From Halobaculum rubrum (GTDB lineage: Archaea; Halobacteriota; Halobacteria; Halobacteriales; Haloferacaceae), in contig NZ_CP082284.1 of NCBI RefSeq assembly GCF_019880225.1, positions 1,984,001 through 2,048,000 of the forward strand: a stretch of 64,000 nt of DNA, written 5' to 3'. Position 1 is the stretch's first letter; each line of letters starts with the position of its first letter. This document shows, piece by piece, positions 26,691-34,613 of this stretch. Below the pieces are notes generated by a model. The model worked only from the letters and a program-made list of their open reading frames with translations, did no database searches and was not told the origin of the DNA. The position numbers were made by a program, and so were the translations under genes.

Positions 26691-27671
26691 TCAGCCCGTC
26701 CACTCCTCGAAACGCCGGTAGACGCCCTTCGAGAGGTAGCGCTCGCTGGAGTCACAGAACACCGTGACCACCGTGTCGTGAGGCGTGTCCACGTCGCCGT
26801 CACGGATCGCCTCGGCGACCTCGATCGCCGCCAGCGAGTTCGCGGCCGCGCTGGAGGCGACCAACTGCCCCTCCTCGCGGGCCAGCCGGGCCATCTCCTC
26901 GTGGACCGCGCGGTCGGAGATCGTCTTCAGGTCGTCGATCTTCTCGGGATCGACCAGGTCGTTGGTGCGCACGTCGTGGGTGCCGATCCCCTCGGTCTTG
27001 TACTCGCCCTCCTCGGCGTCCTCCCCGAACAGGTCGCCGTAGGTCGAGCCCTCCGGCTGGACGCCGACGATCCGCGCCGCAGAGCCCCGTTCGCGGGCGT
27101 ACTCGGCCATCCCCATCAGCGTCCCGCCGGTGCCCATCCCGGCGACGATCGCGCCGACCTCGCCGTCGAGCGCGTCGAACACCTCCGGGCCGGTCGTCGC
27201 GTAGTGAGCCTCGGCGTTGAGGGGGTTCGAGAACTGCTGGGGGACGACGGCGTCGTCGAGTTCCTCGGCAAGCTCGTGGGCGCGATCGATGGCGCCGCCC
27301 ATGCCGTCCTCCGATGGCGTGTTGACGACCTCCGCGCCGAGCGCGCGCATGAGCTGCTGCTTCTCGACGCTGAAGCGCTCGGGCACGACGAACACCGCGT
27401 TCACGTCCAGTTGGCCGGCGGCGACCGCGAATCCGATCCCCGTGTTGCCCGCCGTCGGCTCGATGACGGTACCGCCGGGCGAGATCGTCCCCTTCTCCAG
27501 CATCCGTTCGAGCATATGCACGCCGATCCGGTCTTTGATCGACGCACCGGGGTTGAACGACTCCAGCTTGGCGTACACCGGCACCTCGTCGGGCGCGGCG
27601 TGCACCCGCACGAGCGGCGTCTCCCCGACCGTCTCCAACACGGAGTCGAGGGGTTCGCGGTGGGTGGTCAT
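26691..27671 (-). CDS. cysK: PLP-dependent cysteine synthase family protein
   Basis: The 326-residue enzyme makes cysteine from O-acetylserine or O-phosphoserine and sulfide. The PLP Lys46 is in NPGASIKDRIG, the substrate loop is PTAGNTGIGFA, and the phosphate loop is GMGTGGTLMG. Close relatives act as cystathionine beta-synthase or cysteine synthase, so the exact substrate is inferred. ATG 27671 gives the canonical start MTTHREPLDSVLETVGETPL. It converges with the DUF4112 gene. Confidence 0.9.
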   Translation of the reverse strand: MTTHREPLDSVLETVGETPLVRVHAAPDEVPVYAKLESFNPGASIKDRIGVHMLERMLEKGTISPGGTVIEPTAGNTGIGFAVAAGQLDVNAVFVVPERFSVEKQQLMRALGAEVVNTPSEDGMGGAIDRAHELAEELDDAVVPQQFSNPLNAEAHYATTGPEVFDALDGEVGAIVAGMGTGGTLMGMAEYARERGSAARIVGVQPEGSTYGDLFGEDAEEGEYKTEGIGTHDVRTNDLVDPEKIDDLKTISDRAVHEEMARLAREEGQLVASSAAANSLAAIEVAEAIRDGDVDTPHDTVVTVFCDSSERYLSKGVYRRFEEWTG

Positions 27672-27740
27672 ACGCTGGCAACGATTGCCGAGGAACACGT
27701 ATCTTTCCATCGCGATCGCACGCCGGCTCGCCGGCTCCGA

Positions 27741-28103
27741 TCAGGCGCCTGCGCCGGGGGTGTCGTCGGTTCCGGAACTCTCGTCGGTCCCGGCGCTGGC
27801 GGTATTGTCCGTCCCCGACGTGTCCTCGGCGGTCCCCGCCTCGTCCGCTTCCTCGGCGTTCCTCTCGTCGGTGACCTCCGCGACCACCGCGTCGACGTCG
27901 ATGTCCTGTGCCTCCGCGATCGCCTCGACGATGGCGCGCTGCTGTGCGAGGTCACGCTCGAGCGTTTCGACTCGTTGTTCGGTGCTTTGTACCGCTCCCT
28001 GCATCGCCTCGACGCGCTCGCGGATCTCGTTGACCTTCGTGTACAACTTCTCGGCGAGGTCGGCGACCGTCTGGAGCTTCTTGGCCGTGCTTCCGAATCC
28101 CAT
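27741..28103 (-). CDS. DUF5798 family protein
   Basis: The 120-residue protein begins MGFGSTAKKLQTVADLAEKLY and forms a long coiled coil (about residues 10-75) that ends with a Thr/Asp/Glu-rich low-complexity tail. This matches the haloarchaeal family DUF5798 of unknown function. The start is ATG 28103. It is divergent from the lipoprotein gene at 28193. Confidence 0.82.
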   Translation of the reverse strand: MGFGSTAKKLQTVADLAEKLYTKVNEIRERVEAMQGAVQSTEQRVETLERDLAQQRAIVEAIAEAQDIDVDAVVAEVTDERNAEEADEAGTAEDTSGTDNTASAGTDESSGTDDTPGAGA

Positions 28104-28192
28104 ACCGGCGTGTGTCGCGCGGCGCCCCTGTGCGTTGCGGTCCGCGGGTCGGATCCACAGGCTATTCACGCAACTGGGTCCGTACCACGGGC

Positions 28193-28675
28193 GTGTACCG
28201 ACGAACGGTTCTCGCGGCCGCGACGGCGACGCTCGCCGGCTGCGGCCTCGCGCCCTCGCCGCCCTCCGCCGACGGCTATCCGGAAACGCCGCCGAACGCG
28301 TTCTTCGAGTTCGACTGGGACTCAGACGCGTCGGCGTACGTCGTCGCATTCGTCCGGGGAAACCACCTCACCGCCGACAACACCGGCGCGCTTCGGGTCC
28401 GCGTCGCCGACGCGACTCCCGACGGCGACGCCGTGACGACGCCGTGGGTCGGCGCGGTCGACGGCGTCGGAGCCGACGGCTCCGGCGGCGACGGCCTCGG
28501 GGATCCCCGCGCGGAGTTCCCGCTCTCTCCGGGGGCGACGCTCCGCGTACGGGTCGAGTCGCCCGGGCCGGTCCGCGTGGTCTGGGTCGCCCCCGACGGG
28601 GACCGTTCCCGGTCGGTCGGCCGCTGGCGTCGAGAGAGCCAGCCGACGGCGACGCCCGAGGGCGAGGGATCGTGA
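28193..28675 (+). CDS. twin-arginine lipoprotein, hypothetical
   Basis: The 160-residue protein starts at GTG with YRRTVLAAATATLAGCGL, a twin-arginine signal with lipobox LAGC. The mature part is a small beta-rich domain (GYPETPPNAFFEFDWDSD through VRVVWVAPDG). It is probably surface-anchored. Its stop overlaps the start of the next exported protein (GTGA), so the two are co-translated. The function is unknown. The in-frame upstream region to 28112 is not used because it would bury the signal. Confidence 0.75.
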   Translation: MYRRTVLAAATATLAGCGLAPSPPSADGYPETPPNAFFEFDWDSDASAYVVAFVRGNHLTADNTGALRVRVADATPDGDAVTTPWVGAVDGVGADGSGGDGLGDPRAEFPLSPGATLRVRVESPGPVRVVWVAPDGDRSRSVGRWRRESQPTATPEGEGS

Positions 28676-29661
28676 ACCGACGACGGTTCCTCGCGGGCGT
28701 CGGCGCGGCGGCCGCGACGGCGACGGGGTACGGCGCCGTCCGCGTCGGCGACGTCCGGCCGTACGATCCGGGCGTCCCGACCGACGATCTTCGCTCCGCT
28801 CCGACGCCGCGCGAGCGCGTCCTCGCGGCGGTCCGTCACCTGTTCGAGGCGGACCACCGGTCGGTCACTCGCGTGACCGTCGAGTCCGACTGGACGGGAG
28901 CGGCGCCGTACCGACTCACGCGCCACCGCGAACTGCACGAACACTCGCGTCGGCGACACACCCACGTGCTCACCACCTTCGGCAACGGGGTGGTTCGCCT
29001 CGACCGCGACCGGAACGGCGTCGACGCGCGGACGCTCTCACCCTACACGACGATCAACGCGTACATCCACTTCGTCGACGCGACCCTCGCGGACCCGGCG
29101 TCGCTGCCCGAGCGGTTCGTCTTCCACGTCGACGACGGTCGGATCGCGTACGACCGCGACGCGCCCGCACAGGCCGTCGGCGACCCCGTGACGGTCGACG
29201 GCGGCTACGCCGGGACGGCGCCGGTCGACGATTTCGAGCGCCCGCTGTTCGGCGAGCCCGTCCGCCCGCACCGGTCGCCGTGGACCGAACACGAGCGCGC
29301 GGACGCGACCGTCACGTACCGCCTGTCCGGCGCCGACGCGTACGCGCGAGCGGTGCCGCTCCCGTTCGTCGCCGTCGACGCGATCCACGACGACGCCGCG
29401 GTCCGGGCGACGCTCGACCGCGACACCGGCCGGCTCACACGGCTCGTCGACGATCGTCACCTCGACGTGGACGTCGGCGTCGACCGTCGCGACGTGCGCA
29501 CCGTCCGGATGCGCCTCGTCACCCAGATCGACCGCTACGGGGAGGCCGCCGCGTCCCGTCCGGACGGGGAGTACGGCGGCAGTCCGCGGGGCTCGTTCCT
29601 CGGCGGTCCCGCCCTCCGCGACCGACTCGCCGCGCTCGCGTTCGACCTGGGGACGTACTGA
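28672..29661 (+). CDS. twin-arginine exported protein, hypothetical
   Basis: The 329-residue protein starts at GTG with NRRRFLAGVGAAAATATG, a twin-arginine signal without a lipobox Cys, so it is probably released or anchored by the uncleaved helix. The rest is soluble, with a repeated pattern of charged beta strands; no enzyme motif is recognised. Its translation is coupled to the preceding lipoprotein, suggesting both act at the cell surface. Confidence 0.75.
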   Translation: MNRRRFLAGVGAAAATATGYGAVRVGDVRPYDPGVPTDDLRSAPTPRERVLAAVRHLFEADHRSVTRVTVESDWTGAAPYRLTRHRELHEHSRRRHTHVLTTFGNGVVRLDRDRNGVDARTLSPYTTINAYIHFVDATLADPASLPERFVFHVDDGRIAYDRDAPAQAVGDPVTVDGGYAGTAPVDDFERPLFGEPVRPHRSPWTEHERADATVTYRLSGADAYARAVPLPFVAVDAIHDDAAVRATLDRDTGRLTRLVDDRHLDVDVGVDRRDVRTVRMRLVTQIDRYGEAAASRPDGEYGGSPRGSFLGGPALRDRLAALAFDLGTY

Positions 29662-29736
29662 CGGCCGACGTGAGGCGATCGCCGTCCGGCCGGCCTGAGA
29701 AGAGGTTAAGTGACAGGCCGCGAAGGTCGGACCGTC

Positions 29737-30141
29737 ATGCCATCCGACACCACGCCGGTGACGGACCTCGCGAGCAAGGAGGTGTTCACCGCGGACGGCG
29801 CGCGCGTCGGCCGGGTGACCGACGTACTCGTCGATCTGGAGGCGGACGCGCCGGTCGCGCTCGCGCTGTCGGACGTCGTCGAGGGGACCGTCGGCGGGCT
29901 GCCCGCCGGCGCCGCCGGCGTGCGCGTTCCGTTCCGGCTCGTTCGGGGCGTCGGCGACGTGATCGTCCTCCGCAGCGCCGCGCACGAGGCCGCGCTCCCG
30001 CTTCCCGGCGGCCACGACGACGGACCGCAGGGTGGCGACGCCGCCGACCCACGGGACGGCGGGCGCGCGGGCAACCGGGCCGACACCGCCGACACCGCCG
30101 ACGACGGGGACGCGCCGGCCGGCGACGACCCGATCGTCTGA
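29737..30141 (+). CDS. PRC-barrel domain protein
   Basis: The 134-residue protein has a PRC-barrel (about residues 5-80): DLASKEVFTADGARVGRVTDVLVDLE, then VRVPFRLVRGVGDVIVLRS (parts quoted: GARVGRVTDVLVD, VPFRLVRGVGDV). A Gly/Asp-rich tail follows. PRC-barrels in archaea occur in cell division factors (CdpB-type) and RNA-processing proteins. The role of this one is not known. ATG 29737 fits the fold better than the upstream in-frame start. Confidence 0.82.
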   Translation: MPSDTTPVTDLASKEVFTADGARVGRVTDVLVDLEADAPVALALSDVVEGTVGGLPAGAAGVRVPFRLVRGVGDVIVLRSAAHEAALPLPGGHDDGPQGGDAADPRDGGRAGNRADTADTADDGDAPAGDDPIV

Positions 30142-30180
30142 GCCGGCGTACTTTTGCCGGCGCCGGCCGACCCGTCGACA

Positions 30181-31005
30181 ATGAGCGCCAGCGACGCCCC
30201 GCAGATCCTCTTAACGAACGACGACGGCATCGAGAGCCCCGGCTTTCGCGTCCTCTACGACGTCCTCTCGGAGATCGGCGAGGTCGTCGCGGTCGCCCCC
30301 GCGGACGACCAGTCGGCGGTCGGCCGGACGCTCTCGCGTCGCGTCGAGGTACACGAACACGAACTCGGCTACGCTGTCGCGGGCACGCCGGCCGACTGCA
30401 CGGTCGCGGGGCTCGAGTCGCTGTGTCCGGATGCCGACATGGTCGTCTCCGGCTGCAACAAGGGCGCCAACATCGGCGCGTACGTCCTCGGCCGCTCGGG
30501 CACCGTCTCGGCGGCCGTCGAGGCGGCGTTCTTCGGCGTACCCGCGGTGGCCGTCTCGCTGTACGTCCCCGGCGGCAGCGGCGACGACTGGCGGCGGAAG
30601 GCCTCCGACCCCGAGGACTACCGGGAGGCGGCCGCGGCCACGCGCTACCTCGTCGAGCGCGCCCCCGACGCGGGCGTGTTCGACGAGGCGGACTACCTGA
30701 ACGTGAACGCGCCGTGGGGCGCCGAGGGTCGCGCGACGCGGATGGAGGTCACGCGGCCGTCGACGCTGTACGACATGACCGCCGAGCGCGACGGCGACCA
30801 CGTGGACCTGATCGACCGAACGTGGGACCGGATGCAGACGGGCGACATCCCCGACCCGGTCGGCACCGACCGTCGCGCGGTCGTCGAGGGGCGGATCTCG
30901 GTGTCGCCGCTGACGGCGCCGCATACGACGCGCCACCACGAGGCGCTCGACGACCTCGCGGACGGCTACGACCCGGAGACGCTCGCGCACGCGAGCGACG
31001 ACTGA
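30181..31005 (+). CDS. surE: 5'/3'-nucleotidase SurE
   Basis: The 274-residue metal-dependent phosphatase removes phosphate from nucleoside monophosphates. The N-terminal LLTNDDGIESPG carries metal ligands Asp14 and Asp15, followed by VVAVAPADDQSAVGRTLS and VVSGCNKGANIG, all family signatures. Length fits. ATG 30181 follows closely after the PRC-barrel gene; the in-frame upstream codons are ignored. Confidence 0.95.
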   Translation: MSASDAPQILLTNDDGIESPGFRVLYDVLSEIGEVVAVAPADDQSAVGRTLSRRVEVHEHELGYAVAGTPADCTVAGLESLCPDADMVVSGCNKGANIGAYVLGRSGTVSAAVEAAFFGVPAVAVSLYVPGGSGDDWRRKASDPEDYREAAAATRYLVERAPDAGVFDEADYLNVNAPWGAEGRATRMEVTRPSTLYDMTAERDGDHVDLIDRTWDRMQTGDIPDPVGTDRRAVVEGRISVSPLTAPHTTRHHEALDDLADGYDPETLAHASDD

Positions 31006-31050
31006 GTTCCCCTCGTCGCCGCGCGTCCGTCGCTGCCCGGGATATACACG

Positions 31051-31056
31051 TTTATA
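31051..31056 (+). promoter_or_regulatory. TATA element for small membrane protein gene
   Basis: TTTATA is centred about 28 nt upstream of ATG 31081, the usual distance for a leaderless haloarchaeal transcript. Confidence 0.5.
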
Positions 31057-31080
31057 CCGCGCTCGGTCCCACTCCCGCGC

Positions 31081-31209
31081 ATGAATCCGCTGCCGCTCGC
31101 CGCCGAGTCCGGCTCCGAGGTCGCGCTCCCGACGACGCTCACCGCGTCGGTCGTCCTGGTCGTCAGTATCCTCGTCGTCGTCGTCTGGCTCGCGTACCTC
31201 TATCGCTGA
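31081..31209 (+). CDS. small single-pass membrane protein, 42 residues
   Basis: The short frame encodes a hydrophilic start (MNPLPLAAESGSE) followed by one hydrophobic segment (residues about 20-40: TASVVLVVSILVVVVWLAYL) ending in YR. It has a TATA element at leaderless distance and a stop codon straight after the helix, which argues for a real microprotein. No function is known. It lies between surE and the convergent CinA-like gene. Confidence 0.6.
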   Translation: MNPLPLAAESGSEVALPTTLTASVVLVVSILVVVVWLAYLYR

Positions 31210-31273
31210 GCGGGGCGCGGGCGACGCCGCGTTCCGCCGATCGGTCGGGCCGCCGTGCCGATCCGCGCCGCGC

Positions 31274-31984
31274 TCAGTCCTCGGCCGTCGGCGTCGACGC
31301 CGCCGACTCGACGTGCTCGCGGAACCAGTCGGCGGCGTCCGCGACGGCCGCCTCGTCGGTGCTCGTGAACTTCACGCGGACATCGTCGCCCGGGTACGAG
31401 CCGACGGCCACGTCGTAGCGCTCGCGGACCTCGGCGAGTCGGTCGAGCAGCCGCGACTCCGGCTCGGGCGTCTCGACGACCGCGGTGTGGGGCTCGTCGC
31501 CGGCGAACTCCTCGGCGACGGACTCGAACATCGCCCGCATCTCCGTCGGCACGCCCGGGAACACGTACACCGCGTCGATCTCACACCCGGGAGCGACGCC
31601 CACTTCGTTGTGGATCGGACGGGCGCCGACCGGGAGGTGCGTGGTCCCCTCGGTGAGGTCGTCGGCCGCGTAGTCGCCGTGTTCGGTGAGGAACGTCAAC
31701 ACGTCGTCGTCCGCCGCGAGGTCGACGCCGACCGCGGCGGCGACACCGTCCATCGTCACGTCGTCGTGGGTGGGGCCGACGCCGCCGGTGACGAGCACGG
31801 CGTCGTAGGCGTCGCGGTACTCGCGGACCACGCCCGCGATATCGTCGACGCGGTCGGGAACCGTGGTCACGCGCTCGACGGCGACGCCGCGGCCCGTCAA
31901 CTGCTCGGCGAGCCACGAGGCGTTGGTGTTCACCGTGTCGCCCGCGAGCAGTTCGTCGCCGACGGTTACGAGTGCGACCTTCAT
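31274..31984 (-). CDS. CinA-like molybdopterin-binding-fold protein
   Basis: The 236-residue protein has the MoaB/CinA fold: MKVALVTVGDELLAGDTVNTNASWLA, then VLVTGGVGPTHDDVTMDGVA, the conserved GGVGPT(H/Y)DD motif. It lacks the C-terminal deamidase domain of full-length bacterial CinA. Such archaeal proteins are annotated competence/damage-inducible or nucleotide pyrophosphatase; the function here is not certain. Confidence 0.87.
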   Translation of the reverse strand: MKVALVTVGDELLAGDTVNTNASWLAEQLTGRGVAVERVTTVPDRVDDIAGVVREYRDAYDAVLVTGGVGPTHDDVTMDGVAAAVGVDLAADDDVLTFLTEHGDYAADDLTEGTTHLPVGARPIHNEVGVAPGCEIDAVYVFPGVPTEMRAMFESVAEEFAGDEPHTAVVETPEPESRLLDRLAEVRERYDVAVGSYPGDDVRVKFTSTDEAAVADAADWFREHVESAASTPTAED

Positions 31985-32032
31985 CGACCAGTGGGAGGCG
32001 TCTCGCGGTAAAAAGTGCGGCGGCGGGACGGG

Positions 32033-33331
32033 CTACTCGACCCCGGTCACGTCGGCGTCGGCGGGCGAGCGCGCGTCGAACTCCGCCACCAGCCGATCGA
32101 GTCGCTCCGGGTCGCCGGCGGCGGCGAGCCGCTCCTCCGCAGTCCGGCAGTCCGCGTCGACGCCGAGCCGGTCACAGACCCGGTCGGCGACGGCCGCCGC
32201 CATCGCCCGATGGGTCGTCAGCTTCCCCCCGACGATCGAGTAGAACCCGGCGACGCCGTCGACCTCGTGATCCAGCAGGGTGAAGTCCCGAGAGATACCT
32301 CGGGCCTCACCCGTTCCCGTTCCTGTTCCGGTCTCCGTCGGCGTCCCCGTCTCTTCGGCCGCGACCGCGTCTCGGCGCGACTCAGCCGGGGCGTAGAGCG
32401 GTCGAACCCCCCAGTAGGTGTCGAGCACGGCGGCGTCGAGGAACCCCGGAACCATCTCCGCGCACTCGGCGACGACCCGTTCGACCGCCGCCTCGGACCG
32501 TTCGTACCCGTCGGGGTCGTCGACGGCGACGCTCGTCGTCCCGAGGACCGTCCGGCCCGCGTGCGGCACCGCGATGTCGCCGTCGGCCGGCGAGCGGGCG
32601 CGGTTGAGCACCGGCCCGACTCCGTCGTGGTCGACTCCGACCATGACGCCGGCCGTGGGACGCATGTCCACCTCGACGCCGGCGAGGGCCGCACACTCGC
32701 CGGCCCACGCGCCCGCGGCGTTCACGACCGCATCGACCGCGAGCTCCTCGCCCCCGACCGTCGCGCGCGTCACCGCGCCGTCCTCGACGGTCAGATCCGT
32801 GAGCGGCGCGTCGGTCTCGATCCGGGCGTCGCGCTCGCGCGCGTCCGCCGCGGTCGCGGCGACGAGTCTGGACGGGTAGACCACGCCGTCCGGAACCCGC
32901 ATGACGCGTTCGACGTCCTCGGCGAGGCCGGGCACGGCGTCGCGGGCGACTGCGGGGTCGATCTCCTCGGCGTCGATGCCGACCGCCCGACAGGCGTCGC
33001 GCTTCTCCGCGAAGTAGTCGGCGTCGTCGTCTGCCAGCGAGACGAACAGGCCGCCCGTGTCGGCGACGCAGGCGCCGGCGATCTCCCGAACGATCGCGTT
33101 CTCCTCGATGCACTCGCGCGCCCCGCCCCGGTCGGCCTCCGCGTAGCGCGCGCCCGAGTGGAGCACGCCGTGCGAGCGGCCGGTCGCGCCCGCCGAGAGC
33201 CCGCCGCGCTCGGCCAGCACGACCGAGACGCCCCGCATGGTCAGATCCCGCGCGACGCCGGTGCCGGTCGCGCCACCGCCGACGACCAGCACCGTCGGAT
33301 CCTCGTCGTGGCTCGTGTCCGTTGCTGTCAC
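32033..33331 (-). CDS. GlpA-like FAD-dependent glycerol-3-phosphate dehydrogenase family protein, short form
   Basis: The 432-residue flavoprotein has the FAD motif VVGGGATGTGVARDL near residue 14 and the family motifs SHGVLHSGARYAEAD, WGVRPLYAP and FYSIVGGKLTTHRAMA. It resembles the catalytic part of the GlpA at 37632 but ends before the C-terminal [2Fe-2S] BFD-like domain. A threonine/glycine low-complexity insert lies near residue 345. GTG 33331 is used as the start. It probably oxidises glycerol-3-phosphate or a related hydroxy substrate. It sits beside the glycerol genes. Confidence 0.8.
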   Translation of the reverse strand: MTATDTSHDEDPTVLVVGGGATGTGVARDLTMRGVSVVLAERGGLSAGATGRSHGVLHSGARYAEADRGGARECIEENAIVREIAGACVADTGGLFVSLADDDADYFAEKRDACRAVGIDAEEIDPAVARDAVPGLAEDVERVMRVPDGVVYPSRLVAATAADARERDARIETDAPLTDLTVEDGAVTRATVGGEELAVDAVVNAAGAWAGECAALAGVEVDMRPTAGVMVGVDHDGVGPVLNRARSPADGDIAVPHAGRTVLGTTSVAVDDPDGYERSEAAVERVVAECAEMVPGFLDAAVLDTYWGVRPLYAPAESRRDAVAAEETGTPTETGTGTGTGEARGISRDFTLLDHEVDGVAGFYSIVGGKLTTHRAMAAAVADRVCDRLGVDADCRTAEERLAAAGDPERLDRLVAEFDARSPADADVTGVE

Positions 33332-33533
33332 ACTTCCCCTTCGACCGAGCAGGGGTATCGTTGTCGCCGTTCCGTCCGCACCGGTGGGGTGACTCGGCCG
33401 TCCGTCGAACGGGTGACGGTACCGGACACCCGTTCTCGGACCTCGATCGGAAGAACGCGTCCGCGGGACGCCGCGTCCAGTCGTGTGCGTCCGCGCGGGC
33501 CTCGTTGCCGAACCGTGCGGTCGGCCGGGGACC

Positions 33534-34610
33534 TCAGAGGTACCCGGCGTTGGGGAGCACTCCGAGGAACGCCAGCACCGCGACCACCAGCATCGCGATG
33601 GCGATCGCCATCGCGGGCGGGTCGACGTGCGTGCCCGAGTGGGCGTACATGACCCGTTGGGCAGCCTCGCCCAGCAGGCCGCTGACGACGCCGAACGCGC
33701 CCGCGGCCAGCAGCGAGACGACACTTCCCACAACCGGGTCGACGACGACCGCGCCGACGGCGCCGATGAGCGTGATGTGGTGGGTGACGGGGATCTTCTC
33801 GACGCCGAGTTGGAGGAACAGCAGGCTGATCGCCGAGATGGCGTACCCGAGGAAGATGCTCCCGGTCTGCAGCCAGATGTAGCCGCCGAGGATCCCGCCG
33901 ACGAGCCCGATCGTCGCGACGCCCGTCCACCTGTACTGGTGGGGAAGCCACGGCTCCGTGGCGAGGCGACCGGCGTGTTCCCGGGGAACCTCGCCGCCGT
34001 CCGCGACCGCGCGGGGTTCCTCGCGCTCGAACGGCGTCATGTCGAGGATGCCCTTGCCGGCCGGGCGCCCGACGAGCGGGTAGCCGAAGGCGACGCGCGC
34101 GATCACCGCCGTGAGAACGACTGACAACGCGATCGTGTCGGTCGGCGTGCCGATCGCGGCCCCGACCTGATTGATGAACATTCCGAGGACGCCGAAGACG
34201 GCGCCGACCGCCAGGATATCCGGCTTCGTGCCGAACGCATACAGGATGTTCTTCCCGAAGTGGTAGTCCCACCCCTCGGGCTCCATCTCGGGGTACTTCT
34301 TGCCCGCGTACGCCGAGGCGGCGACCCCGCCGGCGAAGGCGATGTGCGGGCCGGTGACCGCGCCGAACCCGATCACGCCGGTGACGCTGGCGGCGAGTTC
34401 ACCGGCGTTGATCCCCGGGAGCGCCCCGATCTCGCGCTGAAGGATCGCCAGTCCTTCTCCGAGAAAGACGACGAACCCGGTGAAGACGAACGCCGGCAGC
34501 GCGCCGATGGCGGCGCCGAACGCGCCGCCCGCCAGCGCCGTGATCAGCAACAGCAGGAACGGCTCCCACTCCATCCCGAGCAGCGGAACCTGCAGCAGTA
34601 GGTCGTGCAT
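33534..34610 (-). CDS. polytopic membrane protein in the glycerol operon, possible glycerol facilitator
   Basis: The 358-residue protein has about nine to ten membrane helices and Gly-rich segments (AFVFTGFVVFLGEGLAIL, VIGFGAVTGPHIAFAGG). It is not an aquaporin: no NPA motif is seen. It lies 3 bases after glpK on the same strand, as does the putative glycerol facilitator named glpX in Haloferax volcanii, from which I infer a role in glycerol uptake. That glpX name must not be confused with the fructose-bisphosphatase GlpX. The 202-bp gap to the next gene holds nothing I recognise. Confidence 0.72.
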   Translation of the reverse strand: MHDLLLQVPLLGMEWEPFLLLLITALAGGAFGAAIGALPAFVFTGFVVFLGEGLAILQREIGALPGINAGELAASVTGVIGFGAVTGPHIAFAGGVAASAYAGKKYPEMEPEGWDYHFGKNILYAFGTKPDILAVGAVFGVLGMFINQVGAAIGTPTDTIALSVVLTAVIARVAFGYPLVGRPAGKGILDMTPFEREEPRAVADGGEVPREHAGRLATEPWLPHQYRWTGVATIGLVGGILGGYIWLQTGSIFLGYAISAISLLFLQLGVEKIPVTHHITLIGAVGAVVVDPVVGSVVSLLAAGAFGVVSGLLGEAAQRVMYAHSGTHVDPPAMAIAIAMLVVAVLAFLGVLPNAGYL

Positions 34611-34613
34611 GGC

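Noticed and set aside
33534-34610. Naming the membrane protein after glpK as aquaporin-type GlpF
   Set aside because: No NPA motifs and too many helices; only the operon position supports a glycerol transport role.
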